A stretch of 64,000 bases of DNA from Streptomyces virginiae. GTDB taxonomy: Bacteria > Actinomycetota > Actinomycetes > Streptomycetales > Streptomycetaceae. Positions 17,467 to 25,817 of the stretch are shown one piece after another. The notes under the pieces are model-generated. The model worked only from the letters and a program-made list of their open reading frames with translations, had not been told where the DNA came from and ran no database searches. Position numbers and translations under genes: made by a program. The stretch spans positions 1-64,000 of the forward strand of contig NZ_JOAK01000025.1 of assembly GCF_000720455.1 (NCBI RefSeq), written 5' to 3'. The stretch's first letter is position 1, and each line of letters starts with the position of its first letter.

Positions 17467-19449
17467 ATGCGAGTGCTCTTGATGGCCTACGGATCGCGCG
17501 GCGACATCGCCCCGCTGGCGGGACTGGCGGCGCAGTTGCGCGAACTCGGCGCGGAGGTACGCGTGTGCGCGCCGCCGGACGAGGAGTTCGCGGAACTGCT
17601 GACCGCGGTGGGCGCCGAAGTGGTGCCCTTCGGGCGCGACGTACGCGCCCTGCGGACGGTGGCGCCGCCGTCGGACGCCGCCGCGTTCGCGGCCGAGCTG
17701 GTCGCCGCGCACTTCGAGACGGTCGGCAAGGCGGCCGAGGGCTGTGACGTCCTCGTGGCGAGCGGTCTGATGCCGGCCGGCGCCCGCTCCGTCGCCGAGA
17801 AGCTGGGCATCCGCTACGTGTACGCGGCCTTCCACCCGTTCGAGATGCCCTCGGCGCACTACGGGCCGGCGCCGCGCCCGGGCCCGCCGGCCCCGGCCGA
17901 CATGACCGACAGGCAGGCGCTGTGGGACCTGGACGTCCAGAAGGTCAACGCCCTCTACCTCGCGCCCCTCAACGCCCACCGCGAGGCGATCGGCCTCGCG
18001 CCCGTGGACAACGTCCGCGACCACGTCTTCACCGAACGGCCGTGGCTGGCGGCGGACCCGGTCCTGGCACCGTGGCAGGACCTGACGCACCTGGACCTCG
18101 TGCAGACCGGCGCGTGGATCCTGCCCGACGAACGCCCCCTGCCCGCCGACCTGGAGGCATTCCTGGACGCCGGCACCCCACCCGTGTACGTCGGCTTCGG
18201 CAGCATGCCCCTGGGCGGGGCCGCCGACATCGCCCGGGCGGCCGTGGAGGCGGCCCGCGCGCAGGGCCGCCGCGTGCTCGTCTCCCGGGGCTGGGCCGAC
18301 CTGGGACCGGCCGACGACGCGGACGACTGCTTCGCCGTCGGCGACGTCAACCACCAGGCACTCTTCCGCCGGGTCGCCGCCGTCGTGCACCACGGGGGCG
18401 CCGGAACCACGACCACCGCCGCCCGCGCCGGCGCACCCCAGGTGGTGGTACCCCAGTTCGTGGACCAGCCGCACTGGGCCGCCCGCGTGGCCGACCTGGG
18501 CATCGGCGCGGCACACGACGGCCCGACCCCGACCGCCGCGTCGCTGTCGGCCGCGCTCGGGACGGCCCTGAGCCCCGGGACGCAGGCGCGGGCGAAGGCC
18601 CTCGCCGGCACGATCCGCACCGACGGGACGGCGGTGGCCGCCCAACTGCTCCTGAACACGGAGCACACGGAGCACACGCAGCACACGGAGCACGCCGACG
18701 CCGTACCGCCGATGAGCCGCGAACAGATCTCCGGCATCGCCCACGCCGACCACCCGATCAAGTCCCCGCTCGACGACGACTCGGTCAGGGGGCTTCTCGA
18801 ACGGAGCCTCCCGCACGGCGACGAGCGCGTGCTCGACCTCGGCTGCGGCACGGCGGAGTGGCTGCTGCGCGCCCTGGCGTCGCGCCCGGACCTGCACGCC
18901 GAGGGCGTCGACGTGTCCGAGGTCGCCCTGGCGCAGGCCCGCCGCACGGCGACCCGGCTGGGAGTGGAAGACCGGCTGGTCCTCCACCACCAGAAGGCCG
19001 CGGACTTCGTCTCCGCGCAGCCGTTCGACCTGGTGATCAGTATCGGTGCCACGCATGCCTTCGGCGGTCTCCTCCCCACCCTCGCGGCAGCCCGCAGGCA
19101 CCTGGCTCCCGGCGGCCGCGTCCTGATCGGCGAGTCGTTCTGGGACCGCACGCCCTCGCCTGAGGCCGTCGAGATGTTCGGTGACCTGGACGACCTGGCG
19201 ACCACGGTGGACCGCGTGGTCGCCGACGGCTGGACCCCCGTCCACGGCCATGTCAGCACCCGCCGTGAGCTGGACGACTACGAGTGGGCCTGCTGGGGCT
19301 CGCTGGCCGCATGGGCACTCGACCACCCCGCCGACCCGGCCGCCGCACAGGTGCTGGAGACGGCCGACGCCCAGCGTTCGCAATGGCTGCACGGGTACCG
19401 GGACAGCTTCGGGTTCCTCAGCCTGGTCCTGCGCCGAACCTCGGACTGA
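17467..19449 (+). CDS. fusion of family 1 glycosyltransferase and SAM methyltransferase
   Basis: A 660-residue bifunctional protein. Residues 1-395 are a GT-B glycosyltransferase (MRVLLMAYGSRGDIAPL, and VHHGGAGTTTTAARAGAP near 310) paralogous to the gene at 13355. Residues 416-660 are a class I methyltransferase with motif I VLDLGCGTAEWLL. They are joined by an Glu/Gln-His-Thr repeat encoded by near-identical 9-base units. An ATG at 18712 would be a natural start for an independent methyltransferase. This gene may glycosylate and methylate the same product. It ends the LysR-linked operon. Confidence 0.9.
   Translation: MRVLLMAYGSRGDIAPLAGLAAQLRELGAEVRVCAPPDEEFAELLTAVGAEVVPFGRDVRALRTVAPPSDAAAFAAELVAAHFETVGKAAEGCDVLVASGLMPAGARSVAEKLGIRYVYAAFHPFEMPSAHYGPAPRPGPPAPADMTDRQALWDLDVQKVNALYLAPLNAHREAIGLAPVDNVRDHVFTERPWLAADPVLAPWQDLTHLDLVQTGAWILPDERPLPADLEAFLDAGTPPVYVGFGSMPLGGAADIARAAVEAARAQGRRVLVSRGWADLGPADDADDCFAVGDVNHQALFRRVAAVVHHGGAGTTTTAARAGAPQVVVPQFVDQPHWAARVADLGIGAAHDGPTPTAASLSAALGTALSPGTQARAKALAGTIRTDGTAVAAQLLLNTEHTEHTQHTEHADAVPPMSREQISGIAHADHPIKSPLDDDSVRGLLERSLPHGDERVLDLGCGTAEWLLRALASRPDLHAEGVDVSEVALAQARRTATRLGVEDRLVLHHQKAADFVSAQPFDLVISIGATHAFGGLLPTLAAARRHLAPGGRVLIGESFWDRTPSPEAVEMFGDLDDLATTVDRVVADGWTPVHGHVSTRRELDDYEWACWGSLAAWALDHPADPAAAQVLETADAQRSQWLHGYRDSFGFLSLVLRRTSD
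18661..18693 (+). repeat. 9-bp tandem repeat encoding the fusion linker
   Basis: GAGCACACG occurs twice, then CAGCACACG, then GAGCAC, encoding Glu-His-Thr, Glu-His-Thr, Gln-His-Thr, Glu-His. It lies exactly at the junction of the glycosyltransferase and methyltransferase parts and is a likely slippage site. Confidence 0.85.
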
Positions 19450-19552
19450 TCACTGCCCACCCTCGCCGAACGGGTGGAAATGGGCCATGGTGGAGAGAGG
19501 GCACGCGGAGGGGATCCGCGTGCCGCTCCGCTCCGGGAAGGAGCCGACCGGC

Positions 19553-20536
19553 ATGCTCAGCAGGGGTGGCGGGCGCAGGAGCACCGCGAGGGCCGTCCTC
19601 GCGGGCACGCTGCTCGCTGCGAGCCTCACGGGGGTCGCCAGTACCGCTACGGGTGCCGGCGCCGCGGCCTCCGTCGACGGGACACCCGACCCGAAGGGCA
19701 AGGTCACGATCGTCTACGAGGACGACGCGATCAAGCCCGAGGACCGGCCGGCCGTCGACGCGATCCGGAAATCCCGGATCCTGGAGCAGACCGCGGACTG
19801 GGTGAACGGGTCGATCGCCCTCCCGCACGACCTGGTCGTCAAGGTGACCGACAAGGTCCCCCCGGGAGTGTCGGACGCCGTCACCCAACCCGACGGACGG
19901 ACGATCTTCATCCCGCCGTCGTTCCTGACGGAGATCGAGCAGTCCCTCGACGAGGTGGTCAAGACCGTCAAACGTCCCGCCCTGTTCCCCGAGGACAAGT
20001 ACAACGCGCGGGACCTGACCGTGCTCTCCACCCAGTTCATCTTCGGCCACGAGATGGGCCACGCCCTCCAGCGCCAGCTCATGCTGGCGAACCTCGGACT
20101 CGAGGAGGACGCCGCCGACGGGTTCGCGTCCTTCTACACCGTCAACGAAGTCGGACCGGACCCGTCGACGGCCGCCGCCATCCTCTTCGACGAGGTCGCG
20201 CGCAGGCAGGGGCGGCTCACCATGGAGGGGTTCGCCAGCGACCACCCCGTCACCCAGCAGCGGGTCTTCAACTTCCTGTGCTACCTGGAGGGAAGCGACC
20301 CCAAGAGGTTCGACGGCCCGCTGGTCGACGCCGGCTACCTGCCGAAGTCCCGTGCCCCGCTGTGCCCGCAGGCCTGGGCGATGCTCGACCACGGCTGGTG
20401 GACCCAACTCCAGCCGCACTTCACCGAGGCGTTCAAGGCCGAGGGCGACAAGAGCCGGGCGGACGCGCACGACAGGCTGATCGCCGAGACGAAGGCCTTC
20501 GCCGAGAAGCTCGACGACTTGCGCAAGTCGCAATGA
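19553..20536 (+). CDS. secreted DUF4344-type putative metallopeptidase
   Basis: A 327-residue exported protein. Signal peptide about residues 1-38, with small residues before SVDGTPD. The zinc-type motif HEMGH occurs near residue 167 and is followed by EEDAADGFAS, supplying a possible third ligand and Asp, the arrangement of the DUF4344 metallopeptidase-like family. The ATG at 19553 has AAGGAG nine bases upstream. It converges on the SSI inhibitor gene with a 35-base gap. Substrate unknown. The pairing with a protease inhibitor is suggestive but SSI inhibits serine proteases, not this class. Confidence 0.85.
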   Translation: MLSRGGGRRSTARAVLAGTLLAASLTGVASTATGAGAAASVDGTPDPKGKVTIVYEDDAIKPEDRPAVDAIRKSRILEQTADWVNGSIALPHDLVVKVTDKVPPGVSDAVTQPDGRTIFIPPSFLTEIEQSLDEVVKTVKRPALFPEDKYNARDLTVLSTQFIFGHEMGHALQRQLMLANLGLEEDAADGFASFYTVNEVGPDPSTAAAILFDEVARRQGRLTMEGFASDHPVTQQRVFNFLCYLEGSDPKRFDGPLVDAGYLPKSRAPLCPQAWAMLDHGWWTQLQPHFTEAFKAEGDKSRADAHDRLIAETKAFAEKLDDLRKSQ

Positions 20537-20571
20537 GCGCAACGCGACAGGGGCCGGTCGGCCGCGCGGCG

Positions 20572-20997
20572 TCAGAACGCGTACACCGGGTTGTCGTTCA
20601 GGGTCGTGGACATCACGCACGGGTTGGAGAAGGTGTGCTTCCAGGCCACGCGCCTGCCCTGCAGTACGCCGTCCGCCGTGACCGTGACGGGGTCGAAGTA
20701 CATCGGGCAGGCCCGCGACGGGTTCGGTGCCGCCAGCACGCGGTTGAGTTCCCCGTCGGTGGCGTTGAGGGCGTCGCACGCGGCCCTCGGGTCGGGGTGG
20801 GTGCCCTCGGCGGTGTAGGCGCAGCTGAGGGTCGACGCGCGCAGGACGGTGTCCGTGGGCGCGCCCGACCCCTGGGCGATGGTGAAGACCATCGCGGACG
20901 GGCCGTGCGCACTGGCGGGTTGAGCCTCCGCGAGACCGGTGCTGCCTGCAAGACAGAGGAGACTGAGGGCGGATACCGCGATGATGTTGTGACGCAT
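20572..20997 (-). CDS. Streptomyces subtilisin inhibitor (SSI) family protease inhibitor
   Basis: A 141-residue secreted inhibitor. Signal peptide about residues 1-30, mature part about 111 residues as in SSI. The four family cysteines sit at 59, 74, 97 and 127, giving the two SSI disulfide spacings (15 and 30). The reactive loop is CPMYFDP with Met99 at P1, which favours subtilisin- or chymotrypsin-like proteases rather than trypsin. The GRR segment after the loop and the aromatic C-terminus (VYAF) match the family. Such inhibitors accumulate with aerial growth and regulate extracellular proteases. Confidence 0.96.
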   Translation of the reverse strand: MRHNIIAVSALSLLCLAGSTGLAEAQPASAHGPSAMVFTIAQGSGAPTDTVLRASTLSCAYTAEGTHPDPRAACDALNATDGELNRVLAAPNPSRACPMYFDPVTVTADGVLQGRRVAWKHTFSNPCVMSTTLNDNPVYAF

Positions 20998-21302
20998 GAC
21001 AGGTTTCGCCTTCGATTCAAGGTTGATTGCGGTTAGATGCCTGTGATCTGACGCTCAACTGAAGACGAGCCTGGCAGGTCCCAAGGAGGGCCGCCAATGG
21101 GCGGTCGATTTACGGACAGATCATTCGAATACCGGATGCACGGCGGGTGTTCGCGCAGCTGGCGGGGCACGTCCCGGGCCCCCGCACGGCTCACCGGGCG
21201 GGGTTCGGCGCGCGCCGCGATCCCTCCCTCCCTGGTGACGGCGGTGCGCGGTCCGCCGAATTGCCGGGCAGGGTGACGTGATGAAGGCGGTTTCCCCGGA
21301 TC
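20998..21302. other. promoter region of the SSI gene and spacer
   Basis: Some 305 bases. The part next to the SSI start (to about 21070) is AT-richer and probably holds its promoter. The rest is GC-rich with no credible gene. Confidence 0.45.
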
Positions 21303-21926
21303 TCAGACGTGGAGTTCCTGCGGGAAGCCGGTCCAGCGGAGTTCGGCCGGGAGGTGGCCGGTGTCGTTGAAAACGAGGACGGCCGGCGGGCGGTCGGGGG
21401 TGTAGCGGATGACGGTCAGGGCCGCGTTGGCGTGGTTGATGCCCAGCCAGCGCCACTCCGGCGCGGCGAACGCTGCCCGGACGAGCCACCCGAGGAGGAA
21501 GTTGTGGGTCACGACGAGCTCGTGGCGCGGCGCGTCCCCGTCGACGGGCCCGGTGAAGGCCGCCAGCGCCGCCGCCGCGAGCCCGGGGCCCTGCTCCCGT
21601 TCCTCGGCGGTGAACTGGTCCAGGAACCCGGTCCAGGCGTCGGCCGCCTCCGGCGGCAGTTCCTCACGTGACGGCAGACAGGGGACGAAGTCGCCGGCGG
21701 CTTCGCAGCGGTGGAGGGGAACGCCGTCCAGCTGTTCACCGATCAGCCGGGCGGTCTGCTCGGCCCGGGCGAGCGGCCCGTGGTGGATGGCCGTCAGCGG
21801 AACGCCCCGGAGCCGCTGCCCGAGCAGGGCCGCCTGGCGCCGGCCGGCATCCGTCAGTTCGCTCTCGTCGGACGACGCTTCGCCGTGGCGGGTGAGGTAC
21901 AGGTAGCGGGCGGCCGTACCGGGCAT
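21303..21926 (-). CDS. histidine phosphatase (phosphoglycerate-mutase-like)
   Basis: A 207-residue enzyme of the branch with the RHG motif. YLTRHGEASSD at residues 9-19 holds the phosphorylated His, and the second His is in VVTHNFLLGWL near 137. The ATG at 21926 is chosen because GGAGG lies six bases upstream. An ATG six bases earlier would sit directly on that site. Members act on small phosphate esters or phosphoproteins. The specific substrate is not evident. It precedes the terpene synthase on the same strand but with a 98-base gap, so cotranscription is uncertain. Confidence 0.85.
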   Translation of the reverse strand: MPGTAARYLYLTRHGEASSDESELTDAGRRQAALLGQRLRGVPLTAIHHGPLARAEQTARLIGEQLDGVPLHRCEAAGDFVPCLPSREELPPEAADAWTGFLDQFTAEEREQGPGLAAAALAAFTGPVDGDAPRHELVVTHNFLLGWLVRAAFAAPEWRWLGINHANAALTVIRYTPDRPPAVLVFNDTGHLPAELRWTGFPQELHV

Positions 21927-22024
21927 GGGCATCCTCCGGCGAAGTCGATCTTGTGGACTCACCAAGAGACGCCGACCCGCACGGACCGGTTCCACACAGA
22001 CCCCGAAACCGCCGCACGAGCGCG

Positions 22025-23074
22025 TCACGGTGCGTCCCACCACCACTGGAGGGCGGGGATGCCCAGCGGGCGGGCCGCCTCCGGGGCCGGGCGGTCGGCG
22101 AAGGCCCGTGCCAGCAGGTGGGGGCCGAGCCGGTACCCGTAGCGGGGCGAGGTGAGCTCCCACTCCCCGAAGCCCCGTACGAACCGGTGCAGGGCCGCCC
22201 CGTACCGGCCGAGGGCCGGCGCCGTCGCCGCGGCCCGCGCCCCGAGTTCGAGGAAGCGGCACATCACCCGGTCGTACTGGCCGACGGCCGCGGCCACCGC
22301 CTCGCAGAGGCCCGCCCCGTCGCGGCGCAACAGGGTGACGACGTCCAGGCGGCGGCCCGGGCGGCTGCTCTCCTTGCGGTACGACAGCAGGTCGTTGGCC
22401 CAGCCGATGAGGAACGCGGCCATCTCCCTCAGGGCGGCCAGGCGCGGGTCGTGCCGTTCGGCCGGGGTGAGGAAGATGCCGTGGGCGTGTTCGAGGAACG
22501 GCAGGAAGACGTCAACCGCCCCCGAACGCAGCCGCATCAGCGCGTAACTCTCGATCCCCGGGTACTCCGGCGCCGTGCGCTGCCCGGCCTCCCACAGCAG
22601 GGACAGGAAGTAGACCCGCAGGCCGTCCAGCCAGGCGGCGCCGGCCTGCGGGCCGAACGACGCGTCCGTCCGCCGGCGCAGGTCGCGCACCGCATCGGCG
22701 ACCGGGTCCGGCGGCAGCAGCTCCGCGCCGGGGTGCTCGGCGGCGTACAGCAGCCGGTTCAGGCGGTCGGCGAGCCCGGCGGGCCGTGCGCTCAGCGGGC
22801 CGTCCTCGCAGTCGTCGTCCACGTGGAAGAGCCACAACACCAGATCGCCCAGGAGCTGGACCGCCTCGCGGCCCGCCCCGGGCAGCACCCGGGCGGCCAG
22901 CTCGCCCATCCGGTGGCCCAGCAGCGCCTCGTGGCCGGGCAGACCGTCGAGTCCGGCCCCGCGGGCCCACCTCCGGGTGCCGTCCTCGACCTGACGGTGG
23001 TCGGGGTGGATCGCCCCGGGCAGCGGACAGAACAGCCGGGGCCGGGGCGGCGCGATCGGCGACGGAGCGGACAT
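22025..23074 (-). CDS. class I terpene synthase
   Basis: A 349-residue cyclase that ionises a prenyl diphosphate. The aspartate-rich metal motif is DDDCED at residues 86-91 and the NSE triad is complete in NDLLSYRKE (Asn227, Ser231, Glu235). The helical fold and length fit bacterial sesquiterpene and related cyclases. The ATG at 23074 follows GAGGAGG. There is no P450, methyltransferase or prenyltransferase gene adjacent, so it may give a volatile hydrocarbon directly. The N-terminus is short and Pro-rich. Product cannot be predicted. Confidence 0.92.
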   Translation of the reverse strand: MSAPSPIAPPRPRLFCPLPGAIHPDHRQVEDGTRRWARGAGLDGLPGHEALLGHRMGELAARVLPGAGREAVQLLGDLVLWLFHVDDDCEDGPLSARPAGLADRLNRLLYAAEHPGAELLPPDPVADAVRDLRRRTDASFGPQAGAAWLDGLRVYFLSLLWEAGQRTAPEYPGIESYALMRLRSGAVDVFLPFLEHAHGIFLTPAERHDPRLAALREMAAFLIGWANDLLSYRKESSRPGRRLDVVTLLRRDGAGLCEAVAAAVGQYDRVMCRFLELGARAAATAPALGRYGAALHRFVRGFGEWELTSPRYGYRLGPHLLARAFADRPAPEAARPLGIPALQWWWDAP

Positions 23075-23353
23075 GACCACCTCCTCACGGGTGCCGGGTC
23101 CCGGCCCGCGCGGGCCGGCCGCCCGGCGGCCCGCACCGCCCGAGCAGGTCGGAGCATTCCCCCGCACCGCTCCCGCCAGCCCACTTCACCCCGATGCGCC
23201 ACCCGCACCACCCCGCGAGCCGCCCCGCCGGGTCCGTGAACCCGCGCCGCACGGGGCGTGGCGAGGCCGAAAGTGCCGGCGCGCGCTTGACGCGCGGGCG
23301 GAGGGGCGACAGCCTTGCCCGGATTACCGACAGGTAGGGGCGAAGGGGTGGGC

Positions 23354-24769
23354 ATGGACAGGGACGACGCGGAGTTGATGTTCCAGGGAGTCGAGCGGCA
23401 GGCCGAACTGGTGCGCACCGGCAAGGTCACCTCCCGCGCCCTCGTCGAGGCCGCGCTGCGCCGCATCTCCCGGTTCGACCCCGCACTCGGCGCCTTCCGG
23501 GTCGTCCTCGCCGAAGAGGCCCTCGCCGAGGCCGACGCCCGGGACGCGGCCGCGGAACAGACGTACGGCCCGCTCCACGGCGTGCCCATCGCCGTGAAGG
23601 ACGAGCTCGACGTCGCCGGTCAGGTCACCACCTTCGGCGGCGCAGCCAACCACACCCCCGTCGCCGCCGATTCCGAGGCCGTACGCCGCCTGCGCGCCGC
23701 CGGAGCCGTCGTCATCGGCAAGACGACGATGCCCGAGTTCGGCCAGTGGCCCTTCACCGAGTCCGCCACCCACGGCACCGCCCACAACCCGTGGGACACC
23801 ACCCGCACCCCCGGCGGCTCCAGCGGCGGCAGCGCCGCCGCCGTCGCGGCCGGCCTGGTCGGGGCGGCGCTCGGCGGCGACGGCGGCGGGTCCATCCGCA
23901 TCCCGGCCGCCTGCTGCGGGCTGTTCGGCCTCAAACCGCAGCGCGGCCGCGTCTCCACCGCCCCGAACCCCCACCTCTGGTACGCCCTCGGCACCGTGGG
24001 ACCGCTGACCCGCACCGTCCGCGACGCCGCCCTGCTCTACGACGTCCTGGCCGGCACCACCCCCGCCGACCGCTGGAGCGCCCGCCCCGTCACCACCGGC
24101 TGGGTGCGGGTACTGGAGACCCCGCCCGGCCGACTGCGCATCGGCTACTCCGCAAAGCCCGCCGTGCCCGGGGTCCGCCCGCATCCCGAGCACGTCGCAG
24201 CCCTGCTGGAGACCGTACGGGCACTGCGTGAACTGGGCCACGACGTACGCGAGGTCAACCCCCGCTACCCGGACGCGACGGCCCCGTTCGCGGCGCAGTT
24301 CTGCGGCGGGGTACGCGCGGAGGCCGCCGCCGTCGAACGTCCCGACCTGCTGGAGCCCCGCACCCGGAGCACTCTCGCGCTCGCCCGCCTGGTCCCCGAG
24401 TCCGCCGTGGAACGCGGGATCCGGGCGGGGGAGCGGCTGGCGGACCGCGCCGACCGGATGTTCACCTCCATGGACCTGCTGCTGACCCCGGTCATCGCCG
24501 CCCGCCCGCGCAGGGTGGGCGCGCTGGACGGCGCCGGCCTGCTGACGGCGCTGGCGCGCTCGCGCCCGATGGTCGCCTACACCGCGCTGTGGAACGTCAC
24601 CGGCCACCCGGCGGCGTCCGTGCCCGCCGGCTTCGGCACGGACGGGCTGCCGCTCGCCGTGCAGCTGGTGGGCCGCCGCGACGACGAGGTGTCGGTGCTG
24701 CGGGTCGCGGCGCAGCTGGAGGAGTTGCGGCCGTGGGCGGAGCGCCGCCCGCCGCTGCCGGCCGCGTGA
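23354..24769 (+). CDS. amidase (amidase signature family)
   Basis: A 471-residue hydrolase of amide bonds. The catalytic triad Ser-cisSer-Lys is present: Lys82 (AVKDELD), Ser156 region in TPGGSSGGS, nucleophile Ser180 in DGGGSIRIPA. The family Gly/Ser-rich signature spans about residues 150-185. The ATG at 23354 has AAGGGG upstream. It ends before a perfect hairpin terminator shared with the alpha-glucoside operon. Substrate unknown. GatA of tRNA amidation is excluded because gatB and gatC are absent and the start differs. Confidence 0.93.
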   Translation: MDRDDAELMFQGVERQAELVRTGKVTSRALVEAALRRISRFDPALGAFRVVLAEEALAEADARDAAAEQTYGPLHGVPIAVKDELDVAGQVTTFGGAANHTPVAADSEAVRRLRAAGAVVIGKTTMPEFGQWPFTESATHGTAHNPWDTTRTPGGSSGGSAAAVAAGLVGAALGGDGGGSIRIPAACCGLFGLKPQRGRVSTAPNPHLWYALGTVGPLTRTVRDAALLYDVLAGTTPADRWSARPVTTGWVRVLETPPGRLRIGYSAKPAVPGVRPHPEHVAALLETVRALRELGHDVREVNPRYPDATAPFAAQFCGGVRAEAAAVERPDLLEPRTRSTLALARLVPESAVERGIRAGERLADRADRMFTSMDLLLTPVIAARPRRVGALDGAGLLTALARSRPMVAYTALWNVTGHPAASVPAGFGTDGLPLAVQLVGRRDDEVSVLRVAAQLEELRPWAERRPPLPAA

Positions 24770-24791
24770 CGGCGGGGCGGGCGTGCGGACG

Positions 24792-24823
24792 CCTCCGCAC
24801 GAGTACGTGTACTCGTGCGGAGG
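24792..24823. terminator. bidirectional hairpin terminator
   Basis: CCTCCGCACGAGTAC and its exact reverse complement, 15 bp arms, are separated by GT. It lies between the converging amidase and permease genes, so it probably stops transcription from both sides. Confidence 0.75.
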
Positions 24824-24848
24824 TGGTGTACGGCGCGTGTCCCGGTGG

Positions 24849-25817
24849 CTACTTGACCGAGCCCGCCATCACGCCCTGGACGAAGTGCCGCTGGAAGGCG
24901 AAGAAGACGACCAGCGGGACCACCAGTGACAGGAACGCCCCGGGTGCGAGGACGCCGATGTTGCTGCCGAACTGCCGCATCTGGGACTGCAGGGCGACCG
25001 TGAGCGGCTGCGAGCCGTTGTCCGCGAAGAGCAGCGCCACGAGCATGTCGTTCCAGACCCACAGGAACTGGAAGATGGCCAGGCTCGCGATGGCCGGGCG
25101 GCCGAGCGGCAGTACGAGCCGGGAGAAGATCCGCCATTCGCTGCCGCCGTCCATCCGGGCGGCCTCCAGCATCTCGCGCGGGATCTCGGCGAAGTAGTTG
25201 CGCAACAGGAAGATCGCGAACGGCAGGCCGTAGGCGACGTGGAAGAGGACGACACCCGCGACCGTCCCGAACAGGCCCACCGCGCCGAAGAGTTTGGCCA
25301 CGGGGAGCAGCCCGATCTGTACGGGCACCACGAGGAGTCCGACGACCACGAGGAACACGGCGTCCCTGCCGGGGAACTCCAGCCATGCGAAGGCGTATCC
25401 GGCGAGCGCCGCGATGACGACCACCAGGACGGTGGTCGGCACGGAGATCAGGACGGTGTTCCAGAAGGCCGCCCCGATGCCCGAATCCCGCAGCAGTGCG
25501 CTGTAGTTGTCCAGGGACAGCTGCGACGGGTCGGTGAGCGCGGTCCACCAGCCGTCGGTGGCGTTGTCCTGCTCGGAGCGCAGGGAGGACAGCAGCAGGC
25601 CCGCCAGCGGCGTGATCCATACGAGGGCGACCAGGATCAGGACGCCCTGGACGACGGAGCTGCCCAGGAGGCGCGAGAGCCGGCCGCCGCGGCGCCGACC
25701 GGGCGCGGAGGAGGGCGCGGACGCGGAAGGCGCCGGGGAGGGCGACGCCGGGAGCGCCGGTGGGGACGCCGGGGACGGCGACGGGCCGTGCCGCTCGACG
25801 GTGCTGTGGCCGCTCAT
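24849..25817 (-). CDS. aglG: sugar ABC transporter inner permease (MalG/AglG type)
   Basis: A 322-residue membrane protein with six predicted helices after a Ser/Pro-rich N-terminal tail (residues 5-45). The EAA loop that docks the ATPase is EMLEAARMDGGSEWRIF. The ATG at 25817 follows AAGGAGTGGAG and overlaps the stop of the upstream permease (ATGA). It is the last gene of the alpha-glucoside operon. No ATPase gene is present here, so the shared MsiK-type ATPase located elsewhere probably powers it, as is usual in Streptomyces. Confidence 0.9.
   Translation of the reverse strand: MSGHSTVERHGPSPSPASPPALPASPSPAPSASAPSSAPGRRRGGRLSRLLGSSVVQGVLILVALVWITPLAGLLLSSLRSEQDNATDGWWTALTDPSQLSLDNYSALLRDSGIGAAFWNTVLISVPTTVLVVVIAALAGYAFAWLEFPGRDAVFLVVVGLLVVPVQIGLLPVAKLFGAVGLFGTVAGVVLFHVAYGLPFAIFLLRNYFAEIPREMLEAARMDGGSEWRIFSRLVLPLGRPAIASLAIFQFLWVWNDMLVALLFADNGSQPLTVALQSQMRQFGSNIGVLAPGAFLSLVVPLVVFFAFQRHFVQGVMAGSVK

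Noticed and set aside
16162..19392. Minus-strand frame of 1076 codons across the GNAT and fusion genes
   Set aside because: Shadow of three well-supported plus-strand genes; no domain visible.
21121..21489. 122-codon minus-strand frame before the histidine phosphatase
   Set aside because: Arg/Pro/Gly-rich shadow composition; overlaps the phosphatase end.
22025..24769. A terpene biosynthetic cluster including the amidase and histidine phosphatase
   Set aside because: The amidase is divergent and the phosphatase has a separate spacer; there is no P450 or other tailoring gene, so a cluster is not supported.
23354..24769. GatA subunit of aspartyl/glutamyl-tRNA amidotransferase
   Set aside because: gatB and gatC are absent nearby and the N-terminus does not match GatA; kept as a general amidase.
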